Assembly (NCBI GenBank): GCA_016199985.1
Contig: JACQFQ010000070.1
Coordinates: 62,001 to 126,000 of the forward strand
DNA from: Verrucomicrobiota bacterium
Lineage (GTDB): Bacteria > Verrucomicrobiota > Verrucomicrobiia > Limisphaerales > UBA11320
DNA length: 64,000 nucleotides
Reading direction: 5' to 3'
This document shows positions 29,843 through 38,993 of the stretch, in pieces (the stretch's first letter is position 1; each line of letters starts with the position of its first letter). Made by a program: the position numbers and the translations under genes. Below the pieces are notes generated by a model. It saw nothing but the letters and a program-made list of their open reading frames with translations. It ran no database searches and had not been told where the DNA came from.

Positions 29843-30550
29843 GTGAAGACTCACTGGCTCTCTCCTTCGCTCGCGATCTCCCCCCTCGCTCTTTCCCTTA
29901 TTCTCGCGCAGAGCGTTGCCGCCCCCGCCGCAACGAGCGCCACGGACTCCACGACACCGCCGACTTCGACCCCGGCGGCGGCCCAAGCCCCTGTGAATCC
30001 GGTGGCGACCGCCCCCGCAGAGGTCCCCAAACCCCCGGCTCTTTCTCCCGGCGTGGCGGATGTCGCCCGGCTGAACGCTGGAGGCGTCAGCCCTCAGGTG
30101 ATCCTGGAATTCATTCGACAAACCCGGGAGAAATACCGGCTCACCGCCGACGACATCCTCTACCTCAATCAGAGCAGAGTCCCTCCCGAGATCGTGGCGT
30201 CCATGATGCAGAAGCACGCGACCATTGACGCCCAGGCCGCCGCTGTCGTCCCCCAGCAGCCTCCGGCGGCGCCGCAAGCGCCCGTCGCAATCCCGGCCCC
30301 GCCCCTCTCCCCTCCCGTGGTGCAGACCGTTTACACGCCGTACCCGTATCCTGTTTACCGGGAGTATGTGTCTCCCTATTTCGCGCCGGCGTTCTATTTC
30401 CCTTTCCGCTACAACGCGCCCTACTACCACTATCCCGCGCGGGCCTACTGGCAAGCCGCGCCGCGCTACTCCGTCTACGCGACGACGCAATTTCGCTCCG
30501 CGCACGCGGGCCATTCTTTCGTTAGGGCCACCGGCTTCCGCCATCGCTGA
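29843..30550 (+). CDS. Secreted Pro/Ala/Tyr-rich protein, function unknown
   Basis: A 235-residue protein with a GTG start and a signal-like N-terminus (about residues 5-26, ending in VAAPAA). Residues 30-70 are a Pro/Ala/Thr linker. Residues 72-120 form a helical block (VARLNAGGVSPQVILEFI, RVPPEIVASMMQ) of a type often found in verrucomicrobial exported proteins. After a second Pro-rich linker the C-terminal third is packed with Tyr, Pro and Phe. No enzyme motif is seen. It lies 57 bases after lpxB and ends at a hairpin; envelope localisation is inferred from the signal and context. Confidence 0.7.
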   Translation: MKTHWLSPSLAISPLALSLILAQSVAAPAATSATDSTTPPTSTPAAAQAPVNPVATAPAEVPKPPALSPGVADVARLNAGGVSPQVILEFIRQTREKYRLTADDILYLNQSRVPPEIVASMMQKHATIDAQAAAVVPQQPPAAPQAPVAIPAPPLSPPVVQTVYTPYPYPVYREYVSPYFAPAFYFPFRYNAPYYHYPARAYWQAAPRYSVYATTQFRSAHAGHSFVRATGFRHR

Positions 30551-30554
30551 GCCT

Positions 30555-30573
30555 GGCGGCTCTTCGTGCCGCC
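30555..30573 (+). terminator. Hairpin after the secreted Pro/Tyr-rich gene
   Basis: GGCGGC and GCCGCC form a perfect 6-base-pair stem around TCTTCGT, starting 5 bases after the stop codon. There is no T-tract, so it may act as a weak stop or an mRNA 3-prime stabiliser. Confidence 0.45.
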
Positions 30574-30798
30574 TCGATCCATCCATTGGACCGCCCACTC
30601 CACGAACGCCTGTAAGCCTGGAGATCGCCCGCCTCCCATCGCGTAGCTCGCGATCTCCCTGAGATCGCCCAAGGGTCCCCGCCGAAGGCCGGCCCGACGA
30701 TCAACCCCAAGATTGGCTGGCAACGGAGCCCGCGGTCGCGCGCTGACGAGCTCTCTGCGCTTGAACTTTTAGACTTCGCAAACCGCGTCGCGCGAAGG

Positions 30799-32169
30799 AT
30801 GGTCGGCGGCTGGATGATCACTGCCGACGCATCTCCCGAGCGATTGGACCCTGGTTTGAGAAACGCCTTCTGGTTCGCCACGTTCAACGCTTTCTCCTTC
30901 CAGATGGTTCTCAGCAGCCCGATGTTCCTGTACGCGCGGGGCCTCGGGGCGGGCGCCACGGTCTTGGGACTCATCGCCGGCATGATGCCTTTGCTCGTGA
31001 TCCTCCAGATCTTTTCCGCCCCTTATGTGGGACGCGTCGGATACAAGCGCTTCGTCTATGGCGGCTGGACAATTCGGGTGATGTTCATCTGCGCGATGGC
31101 CGTGCTCCCGCTGTTGGGAGGCGTGCTGGACAAGACCACGCGGCTGGCGTTACTGCTGGCGGCGCTTTTCGGATTCAACTTCTCCCGCGGCGTCTCCAGC
31201 TGCGGGTGGCTTCCTTGGATCACGGCGCTTGTCCCTCCTTCGATCCGGGGACGCTACCTGACCGTGGAGACCGCCTTTGTGAACCTCGCGAGCTTCCTCG
31301 TGATGATCCTCGCCGCAGGGGCGTTGGGGTCGAATCCGCCCGAATGGCGATTTGCGGCGTTGTTCGCGTTCAGCGCCGCGATGGGCGCCGTGAGCCTCTC
31401 GTTCCTCAAGCGCGTGCCGGATGTCGAAACACCGGTTGAGGAGCGATTCTCCCATCAGCCCGTTCCCTGGGGCGCGATCGCGGGGTTCGCGCCGTTCCGT
31501 CGCCTGCTCTGCTTCGCGATCGCCTGGGCGTTCGCCTATGGAGGCGTCGCGGTTTTCACGGTCGCCTTCCTCAAGCAGCTCGGCGTGTTCTCCGAGGGCC
31601 AAATCCTCCTGGTCACATCCGCGACGTTCCTCGGCGGCCTGGCGAGCCTCGGCCTGATGCGTGAACGGCTGGATCGGCTTGGCAGCAAGCCCGCCCTCAT
31701 GCTCGCGCAGTGCCTGTGCCTGGTCACGCTCGCCGGGTGGACAGCTGTCGCCGGCCGACTGCTGACGCCGACGCTGGCGCTCGTGACCGCCCTCGCGATG
31801 TTGTCGGGATTGTGCGGAGCGCTGGTGCAACTCGCGAACACCAGGCTGGTCATGGGCATCGCGCCCAGGATGGGGCGCAGCCACTTCTTCGCCCTGTTCT
31901 CCGTCGTCAGCAATGTGAGCCTCGGCGTCGCGCCCATGCTGTGGGGATTCGCGATCGATGTCGTCGGATCGCTCGAACGCCGCGCCGGAGGATTGGAATG
32001 GAATCGGTTCTCGCTGTTTTTCTCCGCCGCCGCCGGATTCGTCCTGGTCGCGTCCGTCCTCTGCCGGCGGCTGGAGGAGCCCGAGGCCTCCAGCATGGAA
32101 ACCCTCGCCCGCGAGGTGCTCATCCAGTCTCCCCAGAAACTCCTCCTCCGGCTCTGGCATCGCGGTTAG
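30799..32169 (+). CDS. Major facilitator superfamily transporter
   Basis: A 456-residue polytopic protein with about twelve hydrophobic helices in two halves. The N-terminal helix follows ERLDPGLRNAFWFATFNAF. A basic loop after the fourth helix region (SIRGRYLTVE) resembles the MFS loop motif, and another charged stretch (LMRERLDRLGSKPALM) occupies the central to second-half cytoplasmic loop. The C-terminus is hydrophilic. The ATG at 30799 is preceded directly by AAGG; an ATG at 30814 is an alternative. No neighbour indicates a substrate, so only the family is called. Confidence 0.85.
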   Translation: MVGGWMITADASPERLDPGLRNAFWFATFNAFSFQMVLSSPMFLYARGLGAGATVLGLIAGMMPLLVILQIFSAPYVGRVGYKRFVYGGWTIRVMFICAMAVLPLLGGVLDKTTRLALLLAALFGFNFSRGVSSCGWLPWITALVPPSIRGRYLTVETAFVNLASFLVMILAAGALGSNPPEWRFAALFAFSAAMGAVSLSFLKRVPDVETPVEERFSHQPVPWGAIAGFAPFRRLLCFAIAWAFAYGGVAVFTVAFLKQLGVFSEGQILLVTSATFLGGLASLGLMRERLDRLGSKPALMLAQCLCLVTLAGWTAVAGRLLTPTLALVTALAMLSGLCGALVQLANTRLVMGIAPRMGRSHFFALFSVVSNVSLGVAPMLWGFAIDVVGSLERRAGGLEWNRFSLFFSAAAGFVLVASVLCRRLEEPEASSMETLAREVLIQSPQKLLLRLWHRG

Positions 32170-32278
32170 CAGCCCGTTAAGGACCGGCGCGCTCTTACGA
32201 TAGAACCTTCAGGACCCGAGGTCCGGCGCCCACGCTTGCTCGGAGACCAGGAGTCATGGGCTCCGGCAATCCTGAACT

Positions 32279-33382
32279 ATGACGAAGAAGCACATCCTGT
32301 TCGTGGATGACAACGTGGAGTTTCTGCGCGCCATCCAGGAATCGCTCCGGATCGCGGAGCCGAACTGGTCCGTCACCTTCACGGGCAACCCGGAGGAGGC
32401 GATGGACCATGTTTCCAAGACCGGGTTCGATGTTGTCGTCGCCGACTACCAGATGCCCCAGATGGATGGGGTCGTCTTTTTAGAGAAGGTGCAGGAGGCG
32501 CAACCGGGCGCGATGCGATTCCTCGTGTCGGGAGAGCTCACGCCGGACGACGTGCTTCGAATCGCCTTCCCCGCTCATCAATGCTTTTCCAAGCCCGTCG
32601 ACATCGATCTCCTGCGGCGAACCATCCGCAAGGTCAGCGCGCTGCGCGACCTGATGGGGAACGATGTCCTCAAGCGCCTCGTCGCCCAATGCAGCCTCCT
32701 TCCAACGGTGCCCAATCTGTATTTGGAGCTGGCCAACGAGCTCAAGTCGCCCGTCGCGTCGATCCGGCAGATCGAGCTGATCATCTCCCGGGATCCCGCG
32801 ATCGCCGCGAAAATCCTCCAACTCGTCAACTCCAGCTTCTTCGGCCTCCCCCGCAAGATTGAATCGCTGGGCGAGGCGGTGAACTACGTCGGCGTTCAGA
32901 TCATCAAGGCGCTGGCGCTGACGGTCCCCGTGTTCTCGCGATTTGAAGGCGTAAGGGTGAAGGACTACAGCCCCACCGCGATCTGGGAGCATTGCTGGAG
33001 AACGGGCGTGCTGGCACGGGCCCTGGCTCAAGAGGAAGACCAGCCGCGATCCGTGTGCGAAGACGCCTTTCTCGCGGGGCTTCTGCATGACTTGGGCAAG
33101 ATGATCCTGGTGGCCAACCTATCCCCCCTGTGCCGCGAAGCCACGGCCCTGTCCGCCAAAAAGCAGATCCCGACGCATGTGGCCGAGCGGGAAATCTTCG
33201 GTTGCTCCCACGCGATGGTGGCTGCCTACTTGCTGGGGCTCTGGGGGATTCCGGAGTCCATCATCGAAGCCGTGGGTTTTCACAACGATCCACTCGAAGC
33301 CCCTTCGACGGAGTTCAACGCGCTGGCGGCCGTCCACGCGGCGAACGCCCTGGATCACGCGTGCAGCGAGGGCAAGCCCTAG
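32279..33382 (+). CDS. Response regulator with HDOD output domain, ended early by an amber codon
   Basis: A cytoplasmic signalling protein of 367 residues before the stop. The receiver domain has Asp10/Asp11, the phosphoacceptor Asp56 (VVVADYQMPQMDG) and Lys105 (CFSKPVDID). An HDOD domain follows (about residues 140-340, LPTVPNLYLELANELKSP, DPAIAAKILQLVNSSFFG, AFLAGLLHDLGKMIL), a fold related to HD hydrolases and common in signalling proteins without proven catalysis. The TAG at 33380-33382 is followed in the same frame by 40 more codons to a second TAG at 33503-33505 that read like the normal HDOD C-terminus (LFKQLLDLEYTMAIGKAG). This suggests a recent nonsense mutation or a base-call error. 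The truncated core may still fold. Confidence 0.88.
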   Translation: MTKKHILFVDDNVEFLRAIQESLRIAEPNWSVTFTGNPEEAMDHVSKTGFDVVVADYQMPQMDGVVFLEKVQEAQPGAMRFLVSGELTPDDVLRIAFPAHQCFSKPVDIDLLRRTIRKVSALRDLMGNDVLKRLVAQCSLLPTVPNLYLELANELKSPVASIRQIELIISRDPAIAAKILQLVNSSFFGLPRKIESLGEAVNYVGVQIIKALALTVPVFSRFEGVRVKDYSPTAIWEHCWRTGVLARALAQEEDQPRSVCEDAFLAGLLHDLGKMILVANLSPLCREATALSAKKQIPTHVAEREIFGCSHAMVAAYLLGLWGIPESIIEAVGFHNDPLEAPSTEFNALAAVHAANALDHACSEGKP

Positions 33383-33526
33383 CTCTTCAAACAGCTGCTC
33401 GACCTGGAGTACACGATGGCCATCGGAAAGGCGGGAAGCCTGGATGCGTGGCAGAGGAACGGACTTGCCGCGTTTCAGCGAACGCGCCAGGCGGCAAACC
33501 AGTAGTCCCATCCTCGCTCCGTCCGT

Positions 33527-34441
33527 CTACGGCTTCGCGTCCAAGCGCCAGTCGATCTCGCCGGGCGCCAGATGAGATTCAACGCCGAGCTTCGGCACTT
33601 TCGCCTTCGCGATCCACAGAATCGCGTTCAGCACGACCTTCCGAAAATTCTCGTCCTGCCAGTTTTTGTGGAAGTGCCCGCCAGTGAACCCGAATCCGCG
33701 TCCGCCGTCCGCCCTGCTGACGCACCACATCAACGGCTGCGGCTCGCCCTTCGCGATCGCGGCGCGGACCGCGGGATTTCCGCTATGCGGACCATCGGGT
33801 CGATTGAGCGTCTCGGCCGGAGGCAGCGCGCTCAGCAAAGGCGTGACGCCCTTCATCTCCGGACGAAACCGCATGTGATAATACCACTCGTCGTTGATCT
33901 GAAACGGCTTCACCCCTCGCAGAATCTCGTGCTTCGGCAAATCGCCAAACCGAGCGGTCCAGTGCGGGTTCACAGACCAGAACATCTCGAAGTAGCCGCC
34001 GATCCAATCGAGAAACGCGTCGCCGAGCTCGCCCTTCGGCGCCTCGACCGCGTAGTGCGCGCAGCCCAGCCCAACGCCTCGCGACATGAGCTCGCGCAGC
34101 TTCTTCAGCCGCTCGGGCTGGATCGCCGGATGGCCCGAGCCTCCGTCCGAGTAAATGACAACAGCGCTGACGCCATCGAAGGCGGAGTCCGAGCTCGGCC
34201 AGCCGTTGGTCGCCACTTCGACCACAACGCCGCGCGCGGCTTTGAGGCACGACTGCAGCAGAAGGCAGCCCGCCCGGAACTCGTGCTCGCCCGCCCCGTG
34301 GCTGCGGCTGCCCGCGATGAGCAGAATCTTCTTCGGCGCCGCTGTCGCGGAGAACGCGCAAAACAGAAGAGTCAGGAGAAGCGAGGTGAAACGCGACCCG
34401 GGGCGGATCGGGAACAGTGTGTGCGAGGGCGATGGAATCAT
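33527..34441 (-). CDS. Secreted ThuA-like domain protein
   Basis: A 304-residue exported protein. I use the ATG at 34441; a TTG lies three codons further upstream. A signal peptide is visible (about residues 13-33, FTSLLLTLLFCAFSATAAP). The ThuA fold, related to class I glutamine amidotransferases, is indicated by KILLIAGSRSHGAGEHEF, VVIYSDGGSGHPAIQPERLKKL, GVGLGCAHYAVEAPKG and GFTGGHFHKNWQDENFRK. ThuA-like proteins are abundant in Verrucomicrobia and Planctomycetes and tied by context to sugar metabolism, but their reaction is not established. It is 73 bases downstream of the UPF0261 gene on the same strand. Confidence 0.88.
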   Translation of the reverse strand: MIPSPSHTLFPIRPGSRFTSLLLTLLFCAFSATAAPKKILLIAGSRSHGAGEHEFRAGCLLLQSCLKAARGVVVEVATNGWPSSDSAFDGVSAVVIYSDGGSGHPAIQPERLKKLRELMSRGVGLGCAHYAVEAPKGELGDAFLDWIGGYFEMFWSVNPHWTARFGDLPKHEILRGVKPFQINDEWYYHMRFRPEMKGVTPLLSALPPAETLNRPDGPHSGNPAVRAAIAKGEPQPLMWCVSRADGGRGFGFTGGHFHKNWQDENFRKVVLNAILWIAKAKVPKLGVESHLAPGEIDWRLDAKP

Positions 34442-34514
34442 TGTGTGCAAGCGATGCGGGGCTGGGGTTTTGACGCGCGATAAGCGGAGGACATTCGGTG
34501 AACTCGGTGGAGGC

Positions 34515-35732
34515 TCATGAAGCCAGCGCGCGGCCCAAGTGCTGAAGCAGCGCGTCGGCGCAGGCGTCCGCGAACTCGGGAGCGTTGATCTCGCAGTCCA
34601 AGGCCCGAACCGGAATGTCCTTCCTCAGGCCCTCTCGCAGAGCGGCGAACAGCGCCCGGTCCGCGGCGGGATCATGAAACTTTTGTCCGGGCGCGCTGAT
34701 GACGCTGATCGCCTTGAGCGGAATCATGACCGTCACGGGCCCTTGGGAAAGATTCAGCTTCTCGGCCAGAATCCGCCCCAACGCGGCGGACTCCTCCCGC
34801 GTGGTGCGCATCAAGGTCACCTGCGGATTGTGCGGATAAAAGTTGCGGCCCTGGAAGCGGGACGGGACGGTTTCCGCCGCGCCGAAATTCACCATGTCCA
34901 GGCAGCCCGGGGCGACCACGGCGGGAACGCCGCCGCGAGCGGCGGCCTCCAGGCGCGTCGGGCCCGCCCCCAGCACGCCTCCCACGAGCTCATCGGCCCA
35001 CTCGGTGGTGGTGATGTCGAGCACTCCAGCCACCATGCCCGACTCGATCAAGGACTCCATCATCCGCCCTCCCGTCCCGGTGGCGTGGAACACAAGCACC
35101 TCAAATCCGGCGGCCTCCAGCCTCTTGCGGGCTCGGTCGACGCATTGGGTGGTGTTCCCGAACTGGCTCGCGACGATGACCGGCTTGTCCCCCGCGGACG
35201 GAATCGACGCCTCCGCCATACCGCAGATCGCGCCGGCGGCGCGCGCCAAAATCTGCCGTGAGATCCGATTCAGGCCCGCGATGTCGACCAGGCTCGGAAA
35301 CATCACGATGTCCTTCACCCCAACGTAGGGCGCAACATTTCCCCCGGCGAGCGTGCTCACCATCACCTTGGGAAAACCGATGGGCAGCGCGCGCATCGCG
35401 GCAGTGCCGATCGCGGTGCCGCCGCCGCCGCCAAGCGAGATCACGCCATCCATCCGCTTCTCCGCCACGCAACGCTTCAGGAACTCCGGCGCGGCCTTCG
35501 CCATCGCCGCCACCGATTCCCCACGATCCTTTCGGGCCGCCAGATCGGCAAGGCGAACGCCGATCGTCTCGAGCACCTGCTCGCGAGTGACGTCGGGGGC
35601 GAGGGTCGGCGGGCCGAGCGTCCCCACATCGATAATCAGCGCGCGATGCCCGCGCTCACGAACGCGTTCGGCGACGTAGCCATGCTCCTCGCCCTTCGTG
35701 TCCATTGTTCCCAGTATTCCGATGGTGGCCAT
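34515..35732 (-). CDS. UPF0261/Tm-1-like ATP-binding protein
   Basis: A 405-residue cytoplasmic protein. The start MATIGILGTMDTKGEEHGYVA, the central GVISLGGGGGTAIGTAAMRALPIGFPKVM and the ending (PLKAISVISAPGQKFHDPAAD) are hallmarks of the UPF0261 family, whose N-terminal domain is shared with the plant virus-resistance protein Tm-1. Plant Tm-1 binds ATP; bacterial members have no settled role. In many genomes the gene is next to a TIM-barrel partner, which is absent here. The neighbours are a ThuA-like gene and the AsmA-like operon end. Confidence 0.88.
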   Translation of the reverse strand: MATIGILGTMDTKGEEHGYVAERVRERGHRALIIDVGTLGPPTLAPDVTREQVLETIGVRLADLAARKDRGESVAAMAKAAPEFLKRCVAEKRMDGVISLGGGGGTAIGTAAMRALPIGFPKVMVSTLAGGNVAPYVGVKDIVMFPSLVDIAGLNRISRQILARAAGAICGMAEASIPSAGDKPVIVASQFGNTTQCVDRARKRLEAAGFEVLVFHATGTGGRMMESLIESGMVAGVLDITTTEWADELVGGVLGAGPTRLEAAARGGVPAVVAPGCLDMVNFGAAETVPSRFQGRNFYPHNPQVTLMRTTREESAALGRILAEKLNLSQGPVTVMIPLKAISVISAPGQKFHDPAADRALFAALREGLRKDIPVRALDCEINAPEFADACADALLQHLGRALAS

Positions 35733-35783
35733 AGGTGTTGAGTGAGTCGATGGAGGGAACTTGAAACAATCTCCACCGCCGAT

Positions 35784-38700
35784 TCAAGGCGGCTGCTTCT
35801 CCTCGTCCTTTTTTTTGTCGTCGGACCGGAAGATGTCCTTCAGGGTCCGGATCGGGTGCAGGGGCATCATCAGCAGCCGGGGCACGGCGTAGAGCTGATC
35901 GGTCTTGGGCTTGTCGAGAGTTCCCGTGATCTTGAACTCGAACAGCTTGGTGACAGGCCATAGAACCTTGCTGATGAGAAAGCCGATGCCGGGCATGTCA
36001 CGCAGCAGTTCCGCTTCCATGCGGGCATTGAGCTGCTTGTCGAAGTCCACGGACCCGGAGGCCTTCATGCGCATCGCGCTGGCGTGGATGTCGAGATCGC
36101 GGGTGACGATCACCCCATTCGTGATCTCGAAGGTCCCGGTGGCCTGGCGCGCGCGACTGTTGCCGATTCCGGGCATCAGGGTGTTGAGCGCCGGAGAAAC
36201 CACGGCAAAGAAGGGAATGTCCCAGATCAACCCGTTGGTCAGCTCGCCCTGCCCTCGCCCGTTCCAGGTGAACTTGTCGCGCGTGTTGGCCTCGGTGATC
36301 GCGAGATCGCAATCGAGGCGCCCTTCGAGCTTGTTGCTGCGGCTCCCGATATCCTTCATCAGGAGCGAGAGATCGACGCTCCGCGCCGTCAGATCGAACG
36401 TGAAGTCGGTCCCGGGGTTGGAGCCGAAGCTGAAGTGCGCCTCGCCCTTGAGGGACCCGCCGTAGAATGAGGCGCTCACGGGCTTCATGTCGAGGTGATC
36501 GTTGTCCCACCGCACCAAGGCCTGAATGGAGGGGATATGGAACAGCTTCCAACCAAAATCGCGGGCGTCGACGTCGAATTTCAGGTCGTTCTGCTTCCTG
36601 GCCTTCAAGGTGTCGATGACGCCCTCCAGCTTCACGAACGGCGGCGAGGCAAACTCGTAGTCCTTCATGCTCTCCATGACATTCGACCCGATCGCGCGAC
36701 AAACCGGGGCGATGGCGACACGGCTGACGACATTGGTCAGCCGCACCTTTTTTTCGTCGAGATCGAACCACACCTCCCCCAGCGTGGCGCGGCCCTCCTC
36801 CCGATCCAATCGGAGGCCGCGCGCTTGGAAGAGCCGGTTCGAAAACACCACCGATTGCGCCTCGAACCTCTTGGCGTCCTCGCCGCGGAATTTGAAATCC
36901 TCGACCGAAATCGCGCCGCTCGCCCACATCCGCTCCGGCGCGCGCCACCTGCCATGCACCTCGCCCGTGATGAAAGGCGGCGAGGCGAAGGAGAAAAGGT
37001 TGAATCCCTCGCTCGCCGACTCCGGCAGGAGCGGCCGAATCGCGTTCGGATCGATGCGACTGCGGAGGGTGAACGAGTAGTCGCGGGTTCGTTCATTGGA
37101 GACATGCGCCAGCTCCAGCACGCCCTCCCTCCGATGAGCCACAATGTCGGGAACCACCCACACGTCGTTCGATCCTTGAAAGCTCAGCGTCGCGGACTCG
37201 AAGGTCACGCCGCGATAGTCGCCTTCGCCCACCTTGACCGACCCCCGAACACGCAAGGTCGGCAGGCTCTCGGTTTCCCAGGGAATCGGTGGAGGCACGG
37301 CCCCGCGGGGCTTCGAGAGCAGCGCCGTGAAGTGGGACCAATCCGGCAGCAAGAGCGAGGCCTCGGCGCGAACCCATGGCGGCTGCTTCCACCCATACTG
37401 CCGGAGCCATCGCTGCGTGTTCGTCCCAAGGATCGAGCCCAGAAGATGGATGTCCGAGGTGTTCGTGATCACCGCGGCCGCCTCGCGGTTTGTGGTATTG
37501 AGCGCGAGGGTGATCTCGGCGAGACCGCGGTTCATTCGCGCCCTCAACGGCTCGATCCGCAGCCAGGGCCGCTCCCATTGCGCCCCCAACTGCGCCTCCT
37601 CGATCAGCAGCCGCGGCATCGCGCAACCCGTCACCGCCAGCGAGCTCTGGATGCGGACGGGTTCGATGCGGCTCCAGAGATCCCTCCAGGAACGCCCGGG
37701 ATCGAGCGGCGCGTTCAACGCGTTGGTGGACGGACTCCACAGATTGTGGGTGGGGAGGTTGGTGAACTGAAAGGCGAATTGAACGCGTTCGACGGAAGTG
37801 TCGCGAACCTCGAGCGACGAGGCGCTTCCCGATAGTCGTCCGTTCAGCGGATTCCAATCCGGCGTCGCCACCCGGACCGTCCCCTCGAACTGAGCGCGAT
37901 CCGCTTTTGTGTCGGGCGCAGACAATCGCGGCGCGTCGACGGAGAAATGGATCTCTGTCTGGCCCGGCTCGCCGGACGCCGGCACAAACTCCGCCATCAT
38001 CCGGAGCGCGTCCGCCTGTCCCCACTCCGTCGAAGGCGCCGCCGACTCCAGGTTCAGCTCTCCCGCGGAAGCCCAGGCGTCGGTCAGGCGCTGATCAAAT
38101 CGCCCCGAGGCATTGAGAGCGTCCGCCTCCCCCCATGGGGTTCGCCCGTGGCCCGCGCGCAGCCGCCATCGCAGCTGAAAGGGTTGCGCCAGCTTGTCGG
38201 GAGGGACCACCTTCGCCCACAGAGCGACGTTCGTGCCCACCAGCCAGGGGGAGTCGATGGACGCAAGCTTCAGGTCGAGCTCCGCGTGAAAGCTGTTGGT
38301 GAGGGCCACGTCCCCGGCGACCTTGAGCGCGATCGCCGTCCCCGATCCGATGGTGCATCGATCCCATTGCTTGCCGACCGCGTGCAGAAACTGTTCAGTC
38401 GACAGCCCCTGGGTCGACGCCTTTTTCCGCTCCGGCCACCGCAGATTGAGGAGATGCGAAGCGTTGGTGAGGCCGGCCTCGAGGGTGAGATCCACTCCGT
38501 GGAAACGGCCCGTCAAGCTCGTGAGGTGATACTCGTCAGGCTCGCGATAGTGGAGCAACGCCTCCACGTTCTCCAGCGAGAGGACTTCGGCGCGCTCGCC
38601 CGGTGAACGCAGCCACCAGACGCAGCGCCCCTGATGCAGCGAGAACGACTCGGGGGTGAGGGTGAGGCTCCGCAGGTCGTCGCGCTTCAACCGGAAGTCG

Positions 38701-38993
38701 ACCCGCTCAGCGAAGATCTGGGGCCCCGGCCTTCCCTGAACCGGCATGAAATGGAGCCCCTCCCCCACGATGCCCTGCATCCATCGAAACCGAAGCCGGC
38801 TGTATTCCATCTCCCAGCCCTGCTTCCGAAGGCGCTCCACCAGCATCTCTTTCATCGGTCCCGGGAGCCCAACATTGTGCAGGTGGATGAGCGCGGCGAT
38901 CGTGACAAGGATGAGAATGACGAGGAGCGTCCGAAACGAGCGCCAACAAAACAGACAGACTTTGCGGAGCTTCTTGACGGCTGACGCCCTCAT
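35784..38993 (-). CDS. Large AsmA-like envelope protein
   Basis: A 1069-residue protein with one N-terminal membrane anchor (about residues 18-36, FRTLLVILILVTIAALI) and a long, mostly beta-structured periplasmic part. The C-terminal section (LKGEAHFSFGSNPGTDFTF, KLEGRLDCDLAI, the long region ending PVTKLFEFKITGTLDKPKTDQ) fits the AsmA/DUF3971 C-terminal pattern. AsmA-like proteins are thought to bridge the envelope and help move lipids to the outer membrane. The tail is Lys/Asp-rich (DDKKKDEEKQ). It is last in a five-gene operon with an ABC transporter and overlaps the DUF4340 gene by 4 bases. A role in envelope lipid or polymer transport is inferred. Confidence 0.82.
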   Translation of the reverse strand: MRASAVKKLRKVCLFCWRSFRTLLVILILVTIAALIHLHNVGLPGPMKEMLVERLRKQGWEMEYSRLRFRWMQGIVGEGLHFMPVQGRPGPQIFAERVDFRLKRDDLRSLTLTPESFSLHQGRCVWWLRSPGERAEVLSLENVEALLHYREPDEYHLTSLTGRFHGVDLTLEAGLTNASHLLNLRWPERKKASTQGLSTEQFLHAVGKQWDRCTIGSGTAIALKVAGDVALTNSFHAELDLKLASIDSPWLVGTNVALWAKVVPPDKLAQPFQLRWRLRAGHGRTPWGEADALNASGRFDQRLTDAWASAGELNLESAAPSTEWGQADALRMMAEFVPASGEPGQTEIHFSVDAPRLSAPDTKADRAQFEGTVRVATPDWNPLNGRLSGSASSLEVRDTSVERVQFAFQFTNLPTHNLWSPSTNALNAPLDPGRSWRDLWSRIEPVRIQSSLAVTGCAMPRLLIEEAQLGAQWERPWLRIEPLRARMNRGLAEITLALNTTNREAAAVITNTSDIHLLGSILGTNTQRWLRQYGWKQPPWVRAEASLLLPDWSHFTALLSKPRGAVPPPIPWETESLPTLRVRGSVKVGEGDYRGVTFESATLSFQGSNDVWVVPDIVAHRREGVLELAHVSNERTRDYSFTLRSRIDPNAIRPLLPESASEGFNLFSFASPPFITGEVHGRWRAPERMWASGAISVEDFKFRGEDAKRFEAQSVVFSNRLFQARGLRLDREEGRATLGEVWFDLDEKKVRLTNVVSRVAIAPVCRAIGSNVMESMKDYEFASPPFVKLEGVIDTLKARKQNDLKFDVDARDFGWKLFHIPSIQALVRWDNDHLDMKPVSASFYGGSLKGEAHFSFGSNPGTDFTFDLTARSVDLSLLMKDIGSRSNKLEGRLDCDLAITEANTRDKFTWNGRGQGELTNGLIWDIPFFAVVSPALNTLMPGIGNSRARQATGTFEITNGVIVTRDLDIHASAMRMKASGSVDFDKQLNARMEAELLRDMPGIGFLISKVLWPVTKLFEFKITGTLDKPKTDQLYAVPRLLMMPLHPIRTLKDIFRSDDKKKDEEKQPP

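Noticed and set aside
33380-33382. Programmed read-through or pyrrolysine at the amber codon of the HDOD regulator
   Set aside because: No downstream structure or pyl genes were seen; a nonsense mutation or sequence error is simpler.
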